Source: an uncultured Sutterella sp.
GTDB taxonomy: Bacteria; Pseudomonadota; Gammaproteobacteria; Burkholderiales; Burkholderiaceae_F
Direction of reading: 5' to 3'
Assembly (NCBI GenBank): GCA_900770335.1
Contig: CAAGKD010000019.1
Location: 1 to 13,386, forward strand
DNA length: 13,386 bases
The notes beneath the pieces were generated by a model. That model was not told the origin of the DNA. It was given only the letters and a program-made list of their open reading frames with translations, and ran no database searches. Positions 6,757 through 13,386 of this stretch are shown here, piece by piece. A program made the translations under genes and the position numbers. Each line of letters starts with the position of its first letter. Positions within the stretch are counted from its first letter, which is position 1.

Positions 6757-7065
6757 TCAGGCGTCCTCTTCCTCAGGACGGCCTTCGAGTCCCTCGCGCT
6801 CGATCTCCTCGATCGTGAGGAACGGCATCCCCGCCGGCCAGGCGATGAGCTCGTCCTCGGAGAGGGCGTTCAGGGCCTCGGGGCCGAGGTGCGAGGAGTT
6901 CACTGCGTAGTTGAGCTTGGCGTAGACGTTGACGAGATCGCGCCGGAGGATCTCCTCGGCGGTCTCCGCATCGGGATGGTCCTCGAGCTTGGCGAGGGTC
7001 TCCGAGAGGGCATCAGCGGCGTCGGCCAGAGTGGCCTGCAGCCAGTCGACGGGAATATCGGACAT
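6757..7065 (-). CDS. Small acidic protein of unknown function (102 aa)
   Basis: I do not recognise this protein. It starts MSDIPVDWLQATLADAADAL, is strongly acidic, is predicted to be mostly helical, and ends in an Asp/Glu-rich tail (EGLEGRPEEEDA). It has no signal peptide, membrane segment or cysteine. ATG 7065 has only a weak AAGAG about 10 bases upstream. Support for coding: high G+C at third codon positions like its neighbours, a defined start and a terminator-like hairpin just after the stop. It diverges from the 425-residue gene to its right across a 284-base gap. Confidence 0.6.
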   Translation of the reverse strand: MSDIPVDWLQATLADAADALSETLAKLEDHPDAETAEEILRRDLVNVYAKLNYAVNSSHLGPEALNALSEDELIAWPAGMPFLTIEEIEREGLEGRPEEEDA

Positions 7066-7349
7066 TGTGAGGAACTCTTTTTTCTGTCAGTTGGCGGGAG
7101 GGAGGCCGCGGCGCTCGCGCGCATGACCGGGAGTGCGGCGGCCAATGCGGAACATTGTAGAGCGGTTCGTCCGGACGGCCCGAAATCAGCGCTTAAGGTT
7201 CCCTCAATAGACTCGATCGAATCGGGCCTCGGGCCGGACGCCGGAAGGGCAGGGCCTTTCGGGGCGTCGCGAAGCCGGCCCGCGAGAGAAGCCTCGCGTC
7301 CGGCCCAAGCGGCGCGAGCGAAAGGAAAGGAACCCCAAGGAATCCCGCC
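7066..7349. promoter_or_regulatory. Divergent intergenic region
   Basis: This 284-base region between two divergent genes must hold both promoters. No clear -35/-10 pair is visible. An imperfect hairpin lies in the leader of the 425-residue gene (arms GCCGGCCCGCGAG 7274-7286 and CTCGCGTCCGGC 7293-7304, six-base loop). AAGGA eight bases before ATG 7350 is the ribosome binding site of that gene. I saw no small ORF or RNA gene here. Confidence 0.4.
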
Positions 7350-8627
7350 ATGCCCCAGAGCAAAACCAGCCCCCGCCGCGCGAAGAAGCTCGACAAGCGC
7401 CGTCAGGACGCGCAGCGCCGCGTCCGTCCGATGTCCTACTCCGAGATGCTCGACCGCCTGCGCGAGACGCTCAACGCGCGCTTTTACGAGGAGCAGGGCT
7501 TCCCGCACCTCGAGTACCTCGCGGCGAACTACAAGGGGCCCGAGCAGACGGGGAACCTCTCGGACCATCTGCAGATGAACGAGTTCTTCATCGGCATGAC
7601 CGCCGCCCTCGCGCACGCGCTGCGCGCCGACGCGAAGATGACGATGGAGGAGCGCGAGGACGCCTGCGCCGCCGTTGCCTACGCGATCGCCGCGACGCTC
7701 ATCTGCGTGCGCCGGGACTTCCGCGACGAGTCGGGCTGGATGGGCCCGGCGGCGCTCGCCGCCCTGCGCCACCGCTGGGGCGAGCCCAAGATGCGCTCGG
7801 CGGGCCTCGAGAATTCCGCCGCCGAGATGGACGACCGGAGCCTTGCGTGCTACTTCGGCATGGACTTCGTGATGACGATCCTCGACATGACGGGCGAGCT
7901 CGCCGAGCGCGGCGGCGACACAGTCATCTCCGTCACGACCTGCAAGGACGAGGTGATCACGGCCTTCACGAGCTACCTCACGGCCAATCCCGCCCTCGCG
8001 GGGTCGCGCCTCGTCGACCTTGAGCGGATCTTCGCCGCCAACGCCGTGACCGAGGAGTTCCGCGCGGACTATCCGGCCTGGAGGCCCGAGTCCGCCGACG
8101 CATTGAACCCCGCCTACCTCGGCATGCACGCCGTCTCGTCCGTGGACACGGCCTACGTGCTCACGCTCCTCGCCGACGGGCGCTTCCTCCACGACATGCG
8201 CGCGCTCTACGTGCGCTACCGCCCCGAGGACATCCCGCAGGGCCGCCGCGAGGAGACCCTCATGGCCTACGCCCTGCGCTACGGCCCCCGCTGCCAGAAG
8301 GCGTTCGCGGAGAACCGCGACCCGACCGAGGAGGAGATGGACCGGGATGCCGAGACGATCAACCTGCTCATCATGACGTACTTCCTCGCGGCCGATCCGG
8401 CCTTCGTGCCCGGGATTGACGACGATCCCCCGGCCGAGGAGAGCGAGGGCGTCGTCTCCGTCGCAGGCGAGGAGGAGGCCCGCACGTGGCGCGCCGCGCT
8501 TCCGAGCCAGGCGATCGAGTCGTTTGAGGCGTGGAGGAGCGCTCGGGACGCGCTCAAGGGCGAAAAGGACGCGCCCGCGGACGCTCAGGCCGCCGCGTCC
8601 GCCGTGACGGCGCAAGCCCATGCCTGA
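7350..8627 (+). CDS. Unrecognised 425-residue protein beside the prmB-ABC-F operon
   Basis: I cannot assign a family. ATG 7350 is preceded by AAGGA eight bases upstream. The first 27 residues are rich in Lys and Arg (MPQSKTSPRRAKKLDKRRQD). Residues from about 28 to 365 look helical, with conserved-looking aromatic and His/Asp positions (for example NLSDHLQMNEFF, CYFGMDFVMTILDMTGELAE, AYLGMHAVSSVDTAYVLTLL). The tail from about 370 is acidic and then Ala-rich, probably disordered. There is no signal peptide and no clear membrane helix, although AVAYAIAATLICV (about residues 108-120) is hydrophobic. Third codon positions are almost all G or C in this frame, which supports it over the long antisense frame. 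It converges on the ABC-F gene across a shared hairpin. Probably a cytoplasmic protein, possibly nucleic-acid or ribosome associated because of the basic start, but that is only a guess. Confidence 0.75.
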   Translation: MPQSKTSPRRAKKLDKRRQDAQRRVRPMSYSEMLDRLRETLNARFYEEQGFPHLEYLAANYKGPEQTGNLSDHLQMNEFFIGMTAALAHALRADAKMTMEEREDACAAVAYAIAATLICVRRDFRDESGWMGPAALAALRHRWGEPKMRSAGLENSAAEMDDRSLACYFGMDFVMTILDMTGELAERGGDTVISVTTCKDEVITAFTSYLTANPALAGSRLVDLERIFAANAVTEEFRADYPAWRPESADALNPAYLGMHAVSSVDTAYVLTLLADGRFLHDMRALYVRYRPEDIPQGRREETLMAYALRYGPRCQKAFAENRDPTEEEMDRDAETINLLIMTYFLAADPAFVPGIDDDPPAEESEGVVSVAGEEEARTWRAALPSQAIESFEAWRSARDALKGEKDAPADAQAAASAVTAQAHA

Positions 8628-8654
8628 CGCCTGACATCCGGCTCTCAGGATGAA

Positions 8655-8688
8655 GCGGGGCCGCGGCTCTTCGGAACCGCGGCCCCGC
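8655..8688. terminator. Bidirectional terminator between convergent genes
   Basis: GCGGGGCCGCGG (8655-8666) and CCGCGGCCCCGC (8677-8688) are perfect 12-bp arms around a 10-base loop. They lie midway between the plus-strand stop at 8627 and the minus-strand stop at 8716. The symmetry and position suit termination of both transcripts. There is no long U-run on either side. Confidence 0.7.
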
Positions 8689-8715
8689 CGCAAATGAGCG
8701 CGTCAGCGTCTCTCG

Positions 8716-10638
8716 TCAGGCCTGAGCGCCGATCGACTCGATCTCTTCGGAGAGCTCGAGCCAGCGGACTTCAAGCGCCTCGAGCTTCGGGGCGAGCTCG
8801 CCGTGCTCGCGCAGGGTCTTCGTCACCTCGTCCTGCGCGCCGTTGTAGAAGTCCGGATCCGCGAGGCGGGCGTCAAGCTCGGCGAGGCGCTCCGAAAGCG
8901 CGTTCATGCTCTTCTCGACCTTGTCGAGCTCGCGCTTCAGGGGCTTTCTGAGCTCGGCGATGCGGGCGCGCTCCTGCGCGGCCTGACGGCGGGCCTCGGA
9001 CCTGTTGACTGACGGAGCCGCGGGCTTGGCGGCGATCCGCTCCGCGCGGGCTTCGGCGGCCGTCGTGCGGCGGTGCTCAAGCACGAGCGCCGCGTAGTCG
9101 TCGAGGTCGCCCTCGAAGGGCTCGCATCGGCCCTCGTGGACGAGCCAGAGGGCGTCCGTCACCGCGCGCAGCAGGTGCCGGTCATGGGAGACGAGGAGCA
9201 CCGCGCCCTCGTAGGTCGAGAGCGCCATCGTGAGCGCCTCGCGCGTCTCCATGTCGAGGGGGTTGGTTGGCTCGTCAAGAACGAGCAGGTTGGGCTTTCG
9301 CCAGGCGATGAGGGCGAGCGCGAGGCGGGCCTTCTCGCCGCCGGACATGGGCCCGACGGGGCTCGTCGCGAAGTCTCCCGAGAAGCGGTAGGTGCCGAGG
9401 AAGTCGCGAAGCTCCTGCTCGCGCGTGTCCGGGGCGATGTGCCGGAGCTGCTCCAGGGGCGACTCGTCCATGCGCAGCTGATCGAGCTGGTGCTGGGCGA
9501 AGTAGCCGATCTCAAGGCCCTGGCCGCGGCGCAGCTCGCCCGCCATCGGGGCGAGGTCGCCGACGATCGCCTTGACGAGCGTCGACTTGCCCGCGCCGTT
9601 GACGCCGAGGATGCCGATGCGCTCGCCCGAGCGGACGCTGAAGGTCACGCGCGAGAGCACCTGGCGGTCGCCGTAGCCGACGGCGAGGTTCTCCGCGTCG
9701 ACGAGGTGCTCGGGCAGCCGCACGGGCTTGAGGAAGCGAAAGCGCCACTCGCGCTTGGCGCGCACGGGCTCGACCGCCTCGAGGCGTTCGAGCATCTTGA
9801 TTCGCGACTGCGCTTGGCGGGCCTTGGTGGCCTTGCTGCGGAAGCGCTCGATGTAGCTCGTCAGGTGCGCGGCCTCCGTCTCGTAGGCCTTGCGCGCGGC
9901 GTCCTGCTGCCGGAGCTTCTCGATGCGCTCGCGCTCGAACTGGGAGTAGTTGCCGGCGTATCGGCAGACCGTGCCGTCCTCGACCGACCAGATCGTGCCG
10001 ACGGCCCGGTCAAGGAACTCGCGGTCGTGGGAGATGATGACGACGGTGGCCTCGACGCGCTTGAGCCAGTTCTCGAGCCAGATGAGCGAGTCGATGTCAA
10101 GGTGATTGGTCGGCTCGTCAAGCAGGAGCAGGTCCGCCGGGCGCATCAGCGCCCGGGCGAGCGCGATGCGGTTGCGCCAGCCGCCCGAGAAGTCCCGGAC
10201 CATGCGGACGGAGTCGGCCTCGGAGAATCCGAGGCCCGAGAGAATGGTCTTCGCCTGCGCGACGACCGCGCCCTCGTTGACCTCGGCGAGCTCGGCCGCG
10301 GCGGCGGCGAGCGCCATCTCGTCGCGGCCCGCCTCGGCCGCGCGCATGTCCTCGCGGGCCTTCATGAGCGGAGCGTGGCCCGAGAGCACGCAGTCGATGC
10401 AGGAGACATCCTCGACGCGGAAGCTCTGCGCGACGTGCGCGATCCGCTCCTGCCTGGGGGACTCGATCTCGCCCTCCTCGGGCGAGATCTCCCCGAGGAT
10501 CGCCGCGAAGAGCGTCGACTTGCCGCAGCCGTTCGGCCCCACGAGGCCGATGCGCTCCCCCGGGCTTGCGATGAGCGTGGCGTGGGAGTAGAGAACGCGC
10601 GTGCCGCGCATGAGCGCGAGATTCGTGAGGCGAAGCAT
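8716..10638 (-). CDS. ABC-F family ATPase, YheS type
   Basis: A soluble protein with two ATPase cassettes and no membrane domain. It matches E. coli YheS in length (640 against 637 residues) and block by block. Cassette 1 has Walker A GPNGCGKS (34-41), signature FSGGW (150-154), Walker B/D-loop LLLDEPTNHLD (171-181) and SHDR (203-206). The charged interdomain linker spans about 232-300 (ATKARQAQSRIKMLER). Cassette 2 has GVNGAGKS (345-352), MSGGEKAR (431-438), LVLDEPTNPLD (452-462) and SHDR (484-487). A coiled-coil tail occupies about 540-636. ABC-F proteins bind the ribosomal E site and modulate translation; the exact role of YheS is not settled. The second D-loop reads TNPLD where TNHLD is usual. 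The gene lies 48 bases downstream of prmB, very likely in the same transcript. The start at ATG 10638 fits the family; the Shine-Dalgarno is weak. Confidence 0.93.
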   Translation of the reverse strand: MLRLTNLALMRGTRVLYSHATLIASPGERIGLVGPNGCGKSTLFAAILGEISPEEGEIESPRQERIAHVAQSFRVEDVSCIDCVLSGHAPLMKAREDMRAAEAGRDEMALAAAAAELAEVNEGAVVAQAKTILSGLGFSEADSVRMVRDFSGGWRNRIALARALMRPADLLLLDEPTNHLDIDSLIWLENWLKRVEATVVIISHDREFLDRAVGTIWSVEDGTVCRYAGNYSQFERERIEKLRQQDAARKAYETEAAHLTSYIERFRSKATKARQAQSRIKMLERLEAVEPVRAKREWRFRFLKPVRLPEHLVDAENLAVGYGDRQVLSRVTFSVRSGERIGILGVNGAGKSTLVKAIVGDLAPMAGELRRGQGLEIGYFAQHQLDQLRMDESPLEQLRHIAPDTREQELRDFLGTYRFSGDFATSPVGPMSGGEKARLALALIAWRKPNLLVLDEPTNPLDMETREALTMALSTYEGAVLLVSHDRHLLRAVTDALWLVHEGRCEPFEGDLDDYAALVLEHRRTTAAEARAERIAAKPAAPSVNRSEARRQAAQERARIAELRKPLKRELDKVEKSMNALSERLAELDARLADPDFYNGAQDEVTKTLREHGELAPKLEALEVRWLELSEEIESIGAQA

Positions 10639-10686
10639 GATGGCTGCGGGAGTCAGGAAAGGTCGAAGGGTGGAAAGCGTCGGTGA

Positions 10687-11613
10687 TCAGGCGTGGAAGT
10701 ACGCGTCGAGGTCGTCCTTCGCGGCCATGAAGACCTGATCGTCGCCGCCCGAGACGGAAAGCCACGTGAGAGGGAGACCGGGGAAGCGCGCCTCGACGGC
10801 CTCGAGGCCGTCGCCCACCTCGACGACGATGAAGCCGCCCTCATTGAGGTGCCCGCTCGCCTCGCGCAGGATCCGCTCGACCACGTCCATGCCGTCCTCG
10901 CCCGCAGCGAGGGCGAGCGCGGGCTCGTGGCGGTACTCCGCCGGGAGCGCCTCCATCGAGCGGGTCGTCACGTACGGGGGGTTCGAGAGGATGATGTCGA
11001 AGCGCCGGTCCTGGAGGTTCTCGAAGAGATCCCCGCGCACGAGCTCGAGGGTCTCCTCCATGTCGTAGTCGCGGCGGTTGATCTTCGCGACCTCAAGGGC
11101 GTCTGCGGAGATGTCCGAGCCCGTCACGCGGGCGTTCGGGAAGACGCCCTGCGCGAGGATCGCGAGGCACGCCGAGCCCGTGCAGAGGTCAAGGACCGAG
11201 CCCACGGCTTCGGGGTCCTCGACCCAGGGGGCGAGGTCGTCCTCGAGGAGCTCGGCGATGTACGAGCGCGGGATGAGCGCGCGCTCGTCGATGTAGAAGC
11301 GGTGCCCCGTGAGCCAGGCCTCCTTGAGCAGGTACGCCGTCGGGGTCTTGTCATGCACGCGCCGGTCGATGAGGTGCACGAGGCGAACGAGCTCGTTGTG
11401 CGTGAGCGCCGTGTCAAGGAACATGTCAAAGCGCTCGAAGGGCAGCTTCAGGGCGCGGCAGAGCAGGAACGACGCGTCCTCGCACGAGTCGGGCGAGCCG
11501 TGGCCGTAGGAGAGCTTCGCGTTCTCCATCTCCGTCACGGCCCAGCGGTAGAGATCGCGGATCGTGCGCAGGTTGTGGATCGGGTCGTCAAGAAGCGGTG
11601 CGACTTCGTACAT
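10687..11613 (-). CDS. prmB: Ribosomal protein L3 N5-glutamine methyltransferase PrmB
   Basis: PrmB transfers a methyl group from S-adenosylmethionine to a glutamine side chain of 50S ribosomal protein L3, a step linked to ribosome assembly. The 308-residue length is normal for PrmB. An N-terminal helical domain carries PTAYLLKEAWLTGHRFY (91-107). The Rossmann methyltransferase domain has SAM motif I VLDLCTGSACLAI (140-152), acidic GSDIS (165-169) and the substrate-glutamine motif SNPPYV (210-215). The close paralogue PrmC (release-factor methyltransferase) is less likely, given the LCTGS motif, the N-terminal domain and the neighbouring ABC-F gene. Start ATG 11613 has GAGGA about 7 bases upstream. 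The gene is divergent from smc and is followed by the ABC-F gene. Confidence 0.93.
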   Translation of the reverse strand: MYEVAPLLDDPIHNLRTIRDLYRWAVTEMENAKLSYGHGSPDSCEDASFLLCRALKLPFERFDMFLDTALTHNELVRLVHLIDRRVHDKTPTAYLLKEAWLTGHRFYIDERALIPRSYIAELLEDDLAPWVEDPEAVGSVLDLCTGSACLAILAQGVFPNARVTGSDISADALEVAKINRRDYDMEETLELVRGDLFENLQDRRFDIILSNPPYVTTRSMEALPAEYRHEPALALAAGEDGMDVVERILREASGHLNEGGFIVVEVGDGLEAVEARFPGLPLTWLSVSGGDDQVFMAAKDDLDAYFHA

Positions 11614-11766
11614 GGCTTGTCCTCTTGTTCTTTCTGGAGCCGGCCGCCTCGAAGCGGGGAGGAGGCGGCGGGCGGCCCCCGCGGAAAATGATCTGCGATT
11701 GTGCCATCACGCGCGGTCCGAGGAAAGGCCGGGGGCGGCAGGGAATGCGCCTCCGGCTTCGGATCC

Positions 11767-11799
11767 GGATGGAAAAGGGATGGAGAAAGGATGAAAAAG
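11767..11799 (+). repeat. Three tandem 11-bp A-tract repeats
   Basis: GGATGGAAAAG, GGATGGAGAAA and GGATGAAAAAG follow one another without a gap. The unit is 11 bases, close to one helical turn, so the short A-tracts fall on the same face of the DNA and may bend it. They lie about 155 bases inside the prmB side of the intergenic region. Function is inferred only. Confidence 0.5.
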
Positions 11800-11914
11800 G
11801 CGTCGGGAAGGGGCGCTCGGCGGCCTTCTCCCTTCTCCGCGTGATTCATCGGCGGCAAATCCGCGCCTTGCGACGGAGTTCGAGCGACAATGCGAGGCTT
11901 CCCTGTTTTTCGCC

Positions 11915-11933
11915 CGGGCCTTCGGAAGGCCCG
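11915..11933. repeat. Hairpin in the smc leader
   Basis: CGGGCCTT and AAGGCCCG are perfect arms with a 3-base loop, about 36 bases upstream of the smc start. It could be part of the smc leader, or a terminator for transcripts entering on the minus strand, where GGCGAAAAAC follows. Confidence 0.4.
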
Positions 11934-11969
11934 TCCGCCTTCGTCTCTCTCTCTCCTCGCTTCCTCCCC

Positions 11970-13386
11970 GTGCGCCTTCGCCAGATCAAGATCGCAGGCT
12001 TCAAGAGCTTCGCCGATCCCACGCTCATTGAGATCCGCGATCCCTTCATCGCGATCGTCGGGCCGAACGGCTGCGGCAAGTCGAACATCATCGACGCCGT
12101 GCGCTGGGTGCTCGGCGAGGGGCGCGTGAGCGAGCTGCGCGGCCAGGCGATGAGCCAGCTCATCTTCGCGGGCTCCTCGAGGCGAAAGCCCCTCGGGCGC
12201 GCGAGCGTCGAGCTCGTGCTCGACAACTCCGACCACGTCGTCAAGGGGCCCTGGGGGCAGTACGAGGAGCTCTCCGTGCGCCGCGTCGTCACGGGCGAGG
12301 GGCTCTCGGCCTACTACATCAACCACCAGCAGGTTCGCCGCCGCGACGTGCAGGAGATCTTCCTCGGCACGGGCCTGGGCCCGAGGAGCTACGCCATCGT
12401 CTCGCAGGGCACGATCGGGCGCTTCACGAGCGCCAAGCCCGAGGAGATCCGCGTGTACCTCGAGGAGGCCGCGGGCGTGTCGCTCTACCGCGAGCGCCGG
12501 CGGGAGACGGAGACGCACCTCAGGCAGACCCGCGAGAACCTCGAGCACGCCGCGGACCTGCAGGCCGTGCGGGGCGAGGAGATCGAGCGCCTGCGCGCCG
12601 AGGCCGCCACGGCCGCGCGCTGGAAGGAGCTTGACGCGAGAAAGACCGAGTCGGAGAACCTCTGGTACTTCCTCCAGTGCGAGACCGCCCGGAGCGAGGC
12701 CGACGAAGCGGCCGCCGCGATCGCGCGGGTCGAAAACGAGATCGCGCAAAAGCGTGCGGCGCTCACGGAGTGCGAGGGGGCCCAGGAGTCCGTCGACGCC
12801 GACGTGCGCCGCGAGGACGCCGAGCACGAGCGGATCGCCGCGGACTTCCGGAATGCGGAGAAGGAGCTCGCGCGCCTTGAGGGCGAGATGAGCCGCATCG
12901 TCGAACGCCGCCGGGTCGCCGAGCGCGACGAGGCTCAGGCCGAGCGCACGATCGGCGAGAAGACCCTGGCCCTTGAGGAGGCCGTGAACCGCATGGAGGC
13001 CTCGGCGGGGCGCATCGAGGCGCTCGAGGAGGCCCTCATCGAGTTCGAGGCCATGAACGAGGACCGCGCCGCGAAGCTCGAGGCCGCCGAAGCCGCGGAA
13101 GCCTCGGCGATGGCCGCGGCCCGGGAGGCCGGGGGCGCGCTCGCCGCCGCCCGCACGGCCCTCGAGGTCGAGGATACGAAGCTTCGCGAGGAGCGCCGCC
13201 GCGAGGGTGAGCTCGCCGCGCGCATCGCGCGCGTGGGGGCCGACCTCGGCAAGGTCCCGCAGGCCGATCCCGCGCGGGTCGAGGAGCTCGCGGAGCGCCT
13301 TGAGGAAGCCCGCGCCGACGAGGAGGAGTGCGCCGCCGCTGCCGAGGAGGCCGCCGAGCGCGCGGACGCCGCGCGCGAAGCCGCCG
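11970..13386 (+). CDS. smc: Chromosome segregation ATPase SMC, N-terminal part
   Basis: SMC dimers form ATP-driven rings that condense and help segregate the chromosome. The 472 residues present cover the N-terminal ATPase head and the start of the coiled coil; the rest of a protein of about 1170 residues lies beyond the right edge. The opening MRLRQIKIAGFKSFADPTLI is the family's usual start. Walker A GPNGCGKSN is at 31-39, DAVRWVLGE at 42-50, ELRGQAMSQLIFAGS at 55-69, Q-loop VSQG at 144-147 and KPEEIRVYLEEAAGVS at 156-171. From about residue 172 onward the sequence is a heptad-like coiled coil rich in Glu, Ala and Arg. GTG 11970 is chosen because it precedes the conserved MRL start; no ATG is in frame nearby and no Shine-Dalgarno is visible in the pyrimidine-rich leader. 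It is divergent from prmB. Confidence 0.95.
   Translation, partial: MRLRQIKIAGFKSFADPTLIEIRDPFIAIVGPNGCGKSNIIDAVRWVLGEGRVSELRGQAMSQLIFAGSSRRKPLGRASVELVLDNSDHVVKGPWGQYEELSVRRVVTGEGLSAYYINHQQVRRRDVQEIFLGTGLGPRSYAIVSQGTIGRFTSAKPEEIRVYLEEAAGVSLYRERRRETETHLRQTRENLEHAADLQAVRGEEIERLRAEAATAARWKELDARKTESENLWYFLQCETARSEADEAAAAIARVENEIAQKRAALTECEGAQESVDADVRREDAEHERIAADFRNAEKELARLEGEMSRIVERRRVAERDEAQAERTIGEKTLALEEAVNRMEASAGRIEALEEALIEFEAMNEDRAAKLEAAEAAEASAMAAAREAGGALAAARTALEVEDTKLREERRREGELAARIARVGADLGKVPQADPARVEELAERLEEARADEEECAAAAEEAAERADAAREAA

Larger units (their letters stand above)
11614..11969. promoter_or_regulatory. prmB-smc divergent intergenic region
   Basis: This 356-base region holds no gene that I can support. 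It must contain the promoters of prmB (leftward) and smc (rightward), but neither shows a clear -35/-10 pair. Structures seen: three 11-base near-repeats with A-tracts at 11767-11799, a perfect 8-bp hairpin at 11915-11933, and a pyrimidine-rich run (TCTCTCTCTC type) directly before the smc start. Short frames inside it are out of register with smc. Confidence 0.5.

Noticed and set aside
6900..8693. 597-residue minus-strand frame opposite the 425-residue gene
   Set aside because: The plus frame has a ribosome site and strong third-position GC. The minus frame overlaps the 102-residue gene and the terminator and has low-complexity composition.
9073..10686. 537-residue plus-strand frame opposite the ABC-F gene
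   Set aside because: Antisense to a clear YheS-type protein; shadow of biased codon use.
10693..11691. 332-residue plus-strand frame opposite prmB
   Set aside because: Antisense to a complete PrmB with NPPY and SAM motifs.
11535..12827. 430-residue minus-strand frame opposite smc
   Set aside because: It is antisense to the SMC ATPase head and crosses the intergenic region into prmB; no family resemblance.
1..13386. CRISPR array, tRNA, rRNA or prophage structural genes
   Set aside because: No regularly spaced repeats, cloverleaf-like segments or phage structural proteins were seen on either strand.

Overview
The window has two parts with visibly different base composition. The left part, to about position 6690, has moderate GC by eye (near 50% in the first 1.5 kb, in the high fifties afterwards). 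The right part, from about 6690 to the end, is very GC rich (roughly 65-72% by eye). The order prmB, ABC-F ATPase, smc on the right is a chromosomal housekeeping order seen in Burkholderiales. The secreted FMN/FAD reductase beside a TtrS-like sensor kinase on the left is typical of gut Sutterellaceae. I infer a Sutterella-like betaproteobacterium, from gene content only and not from any database search. Bases 1-17 are the end of an Illumina adapter, so the left edge is a raw contig end.

Left part. A minus-strand pair comes first: a small serine recombinase whose stop overlaps the start of a gene of the 'restriction endonuclease subunit M' family, which runs off the left edge. Next is the C-terminal half of an IS3-family transposase on the plus strand. 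It faces a minus-strand TtrS-like sensor histidine kinase that looks damaged at both ends: no usable start codon in front of its signal peptide, and a C-terminus that leaves the family after the GLGLGL box. Upstream in transcription order is an intact exported flavoprotein reductase with an FMN-binding domain and a fumarate-reductase-like FAD domain. A 13-bp UUCG hairpin lies between the two. Beyond the reductase is a frameshifted, truncated topoisomerase III (topB) remnant. Transposase piece, broken kinase and dead topB together mark an eroded accessory region.

Right part. A small acidic protein of unknown function (minus) diverges from a 425-residue protein that I do not recognise (plus). 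A bidirectional hairpin separates the latter from a convergent prmB / YheS-type ABC-F pair (minus). The divergent smc gene starts at GTG 11970 and is cut by the right edge. These are ordinary growth functions: methylation of ribosomal protein L3, ribosome-associated ATPase, chromosome condensation.

Working together: the reductase and kinase would form an anaerobic respiratory module (periplasmic electron-acceptor reductase plus acceptor sensor), but the kinase may no longer work and no response regulator is present. The reductase carries Asp-Ile where fumarate reductase has Thr-Glu, so its substrate is probably not fumarate. I found no CRISPR array, tRNA or rRNA. The points most worth checking are the reductase active site, the kinase frameshift, the recombinase/R-M overlap and the composition break near 6690.
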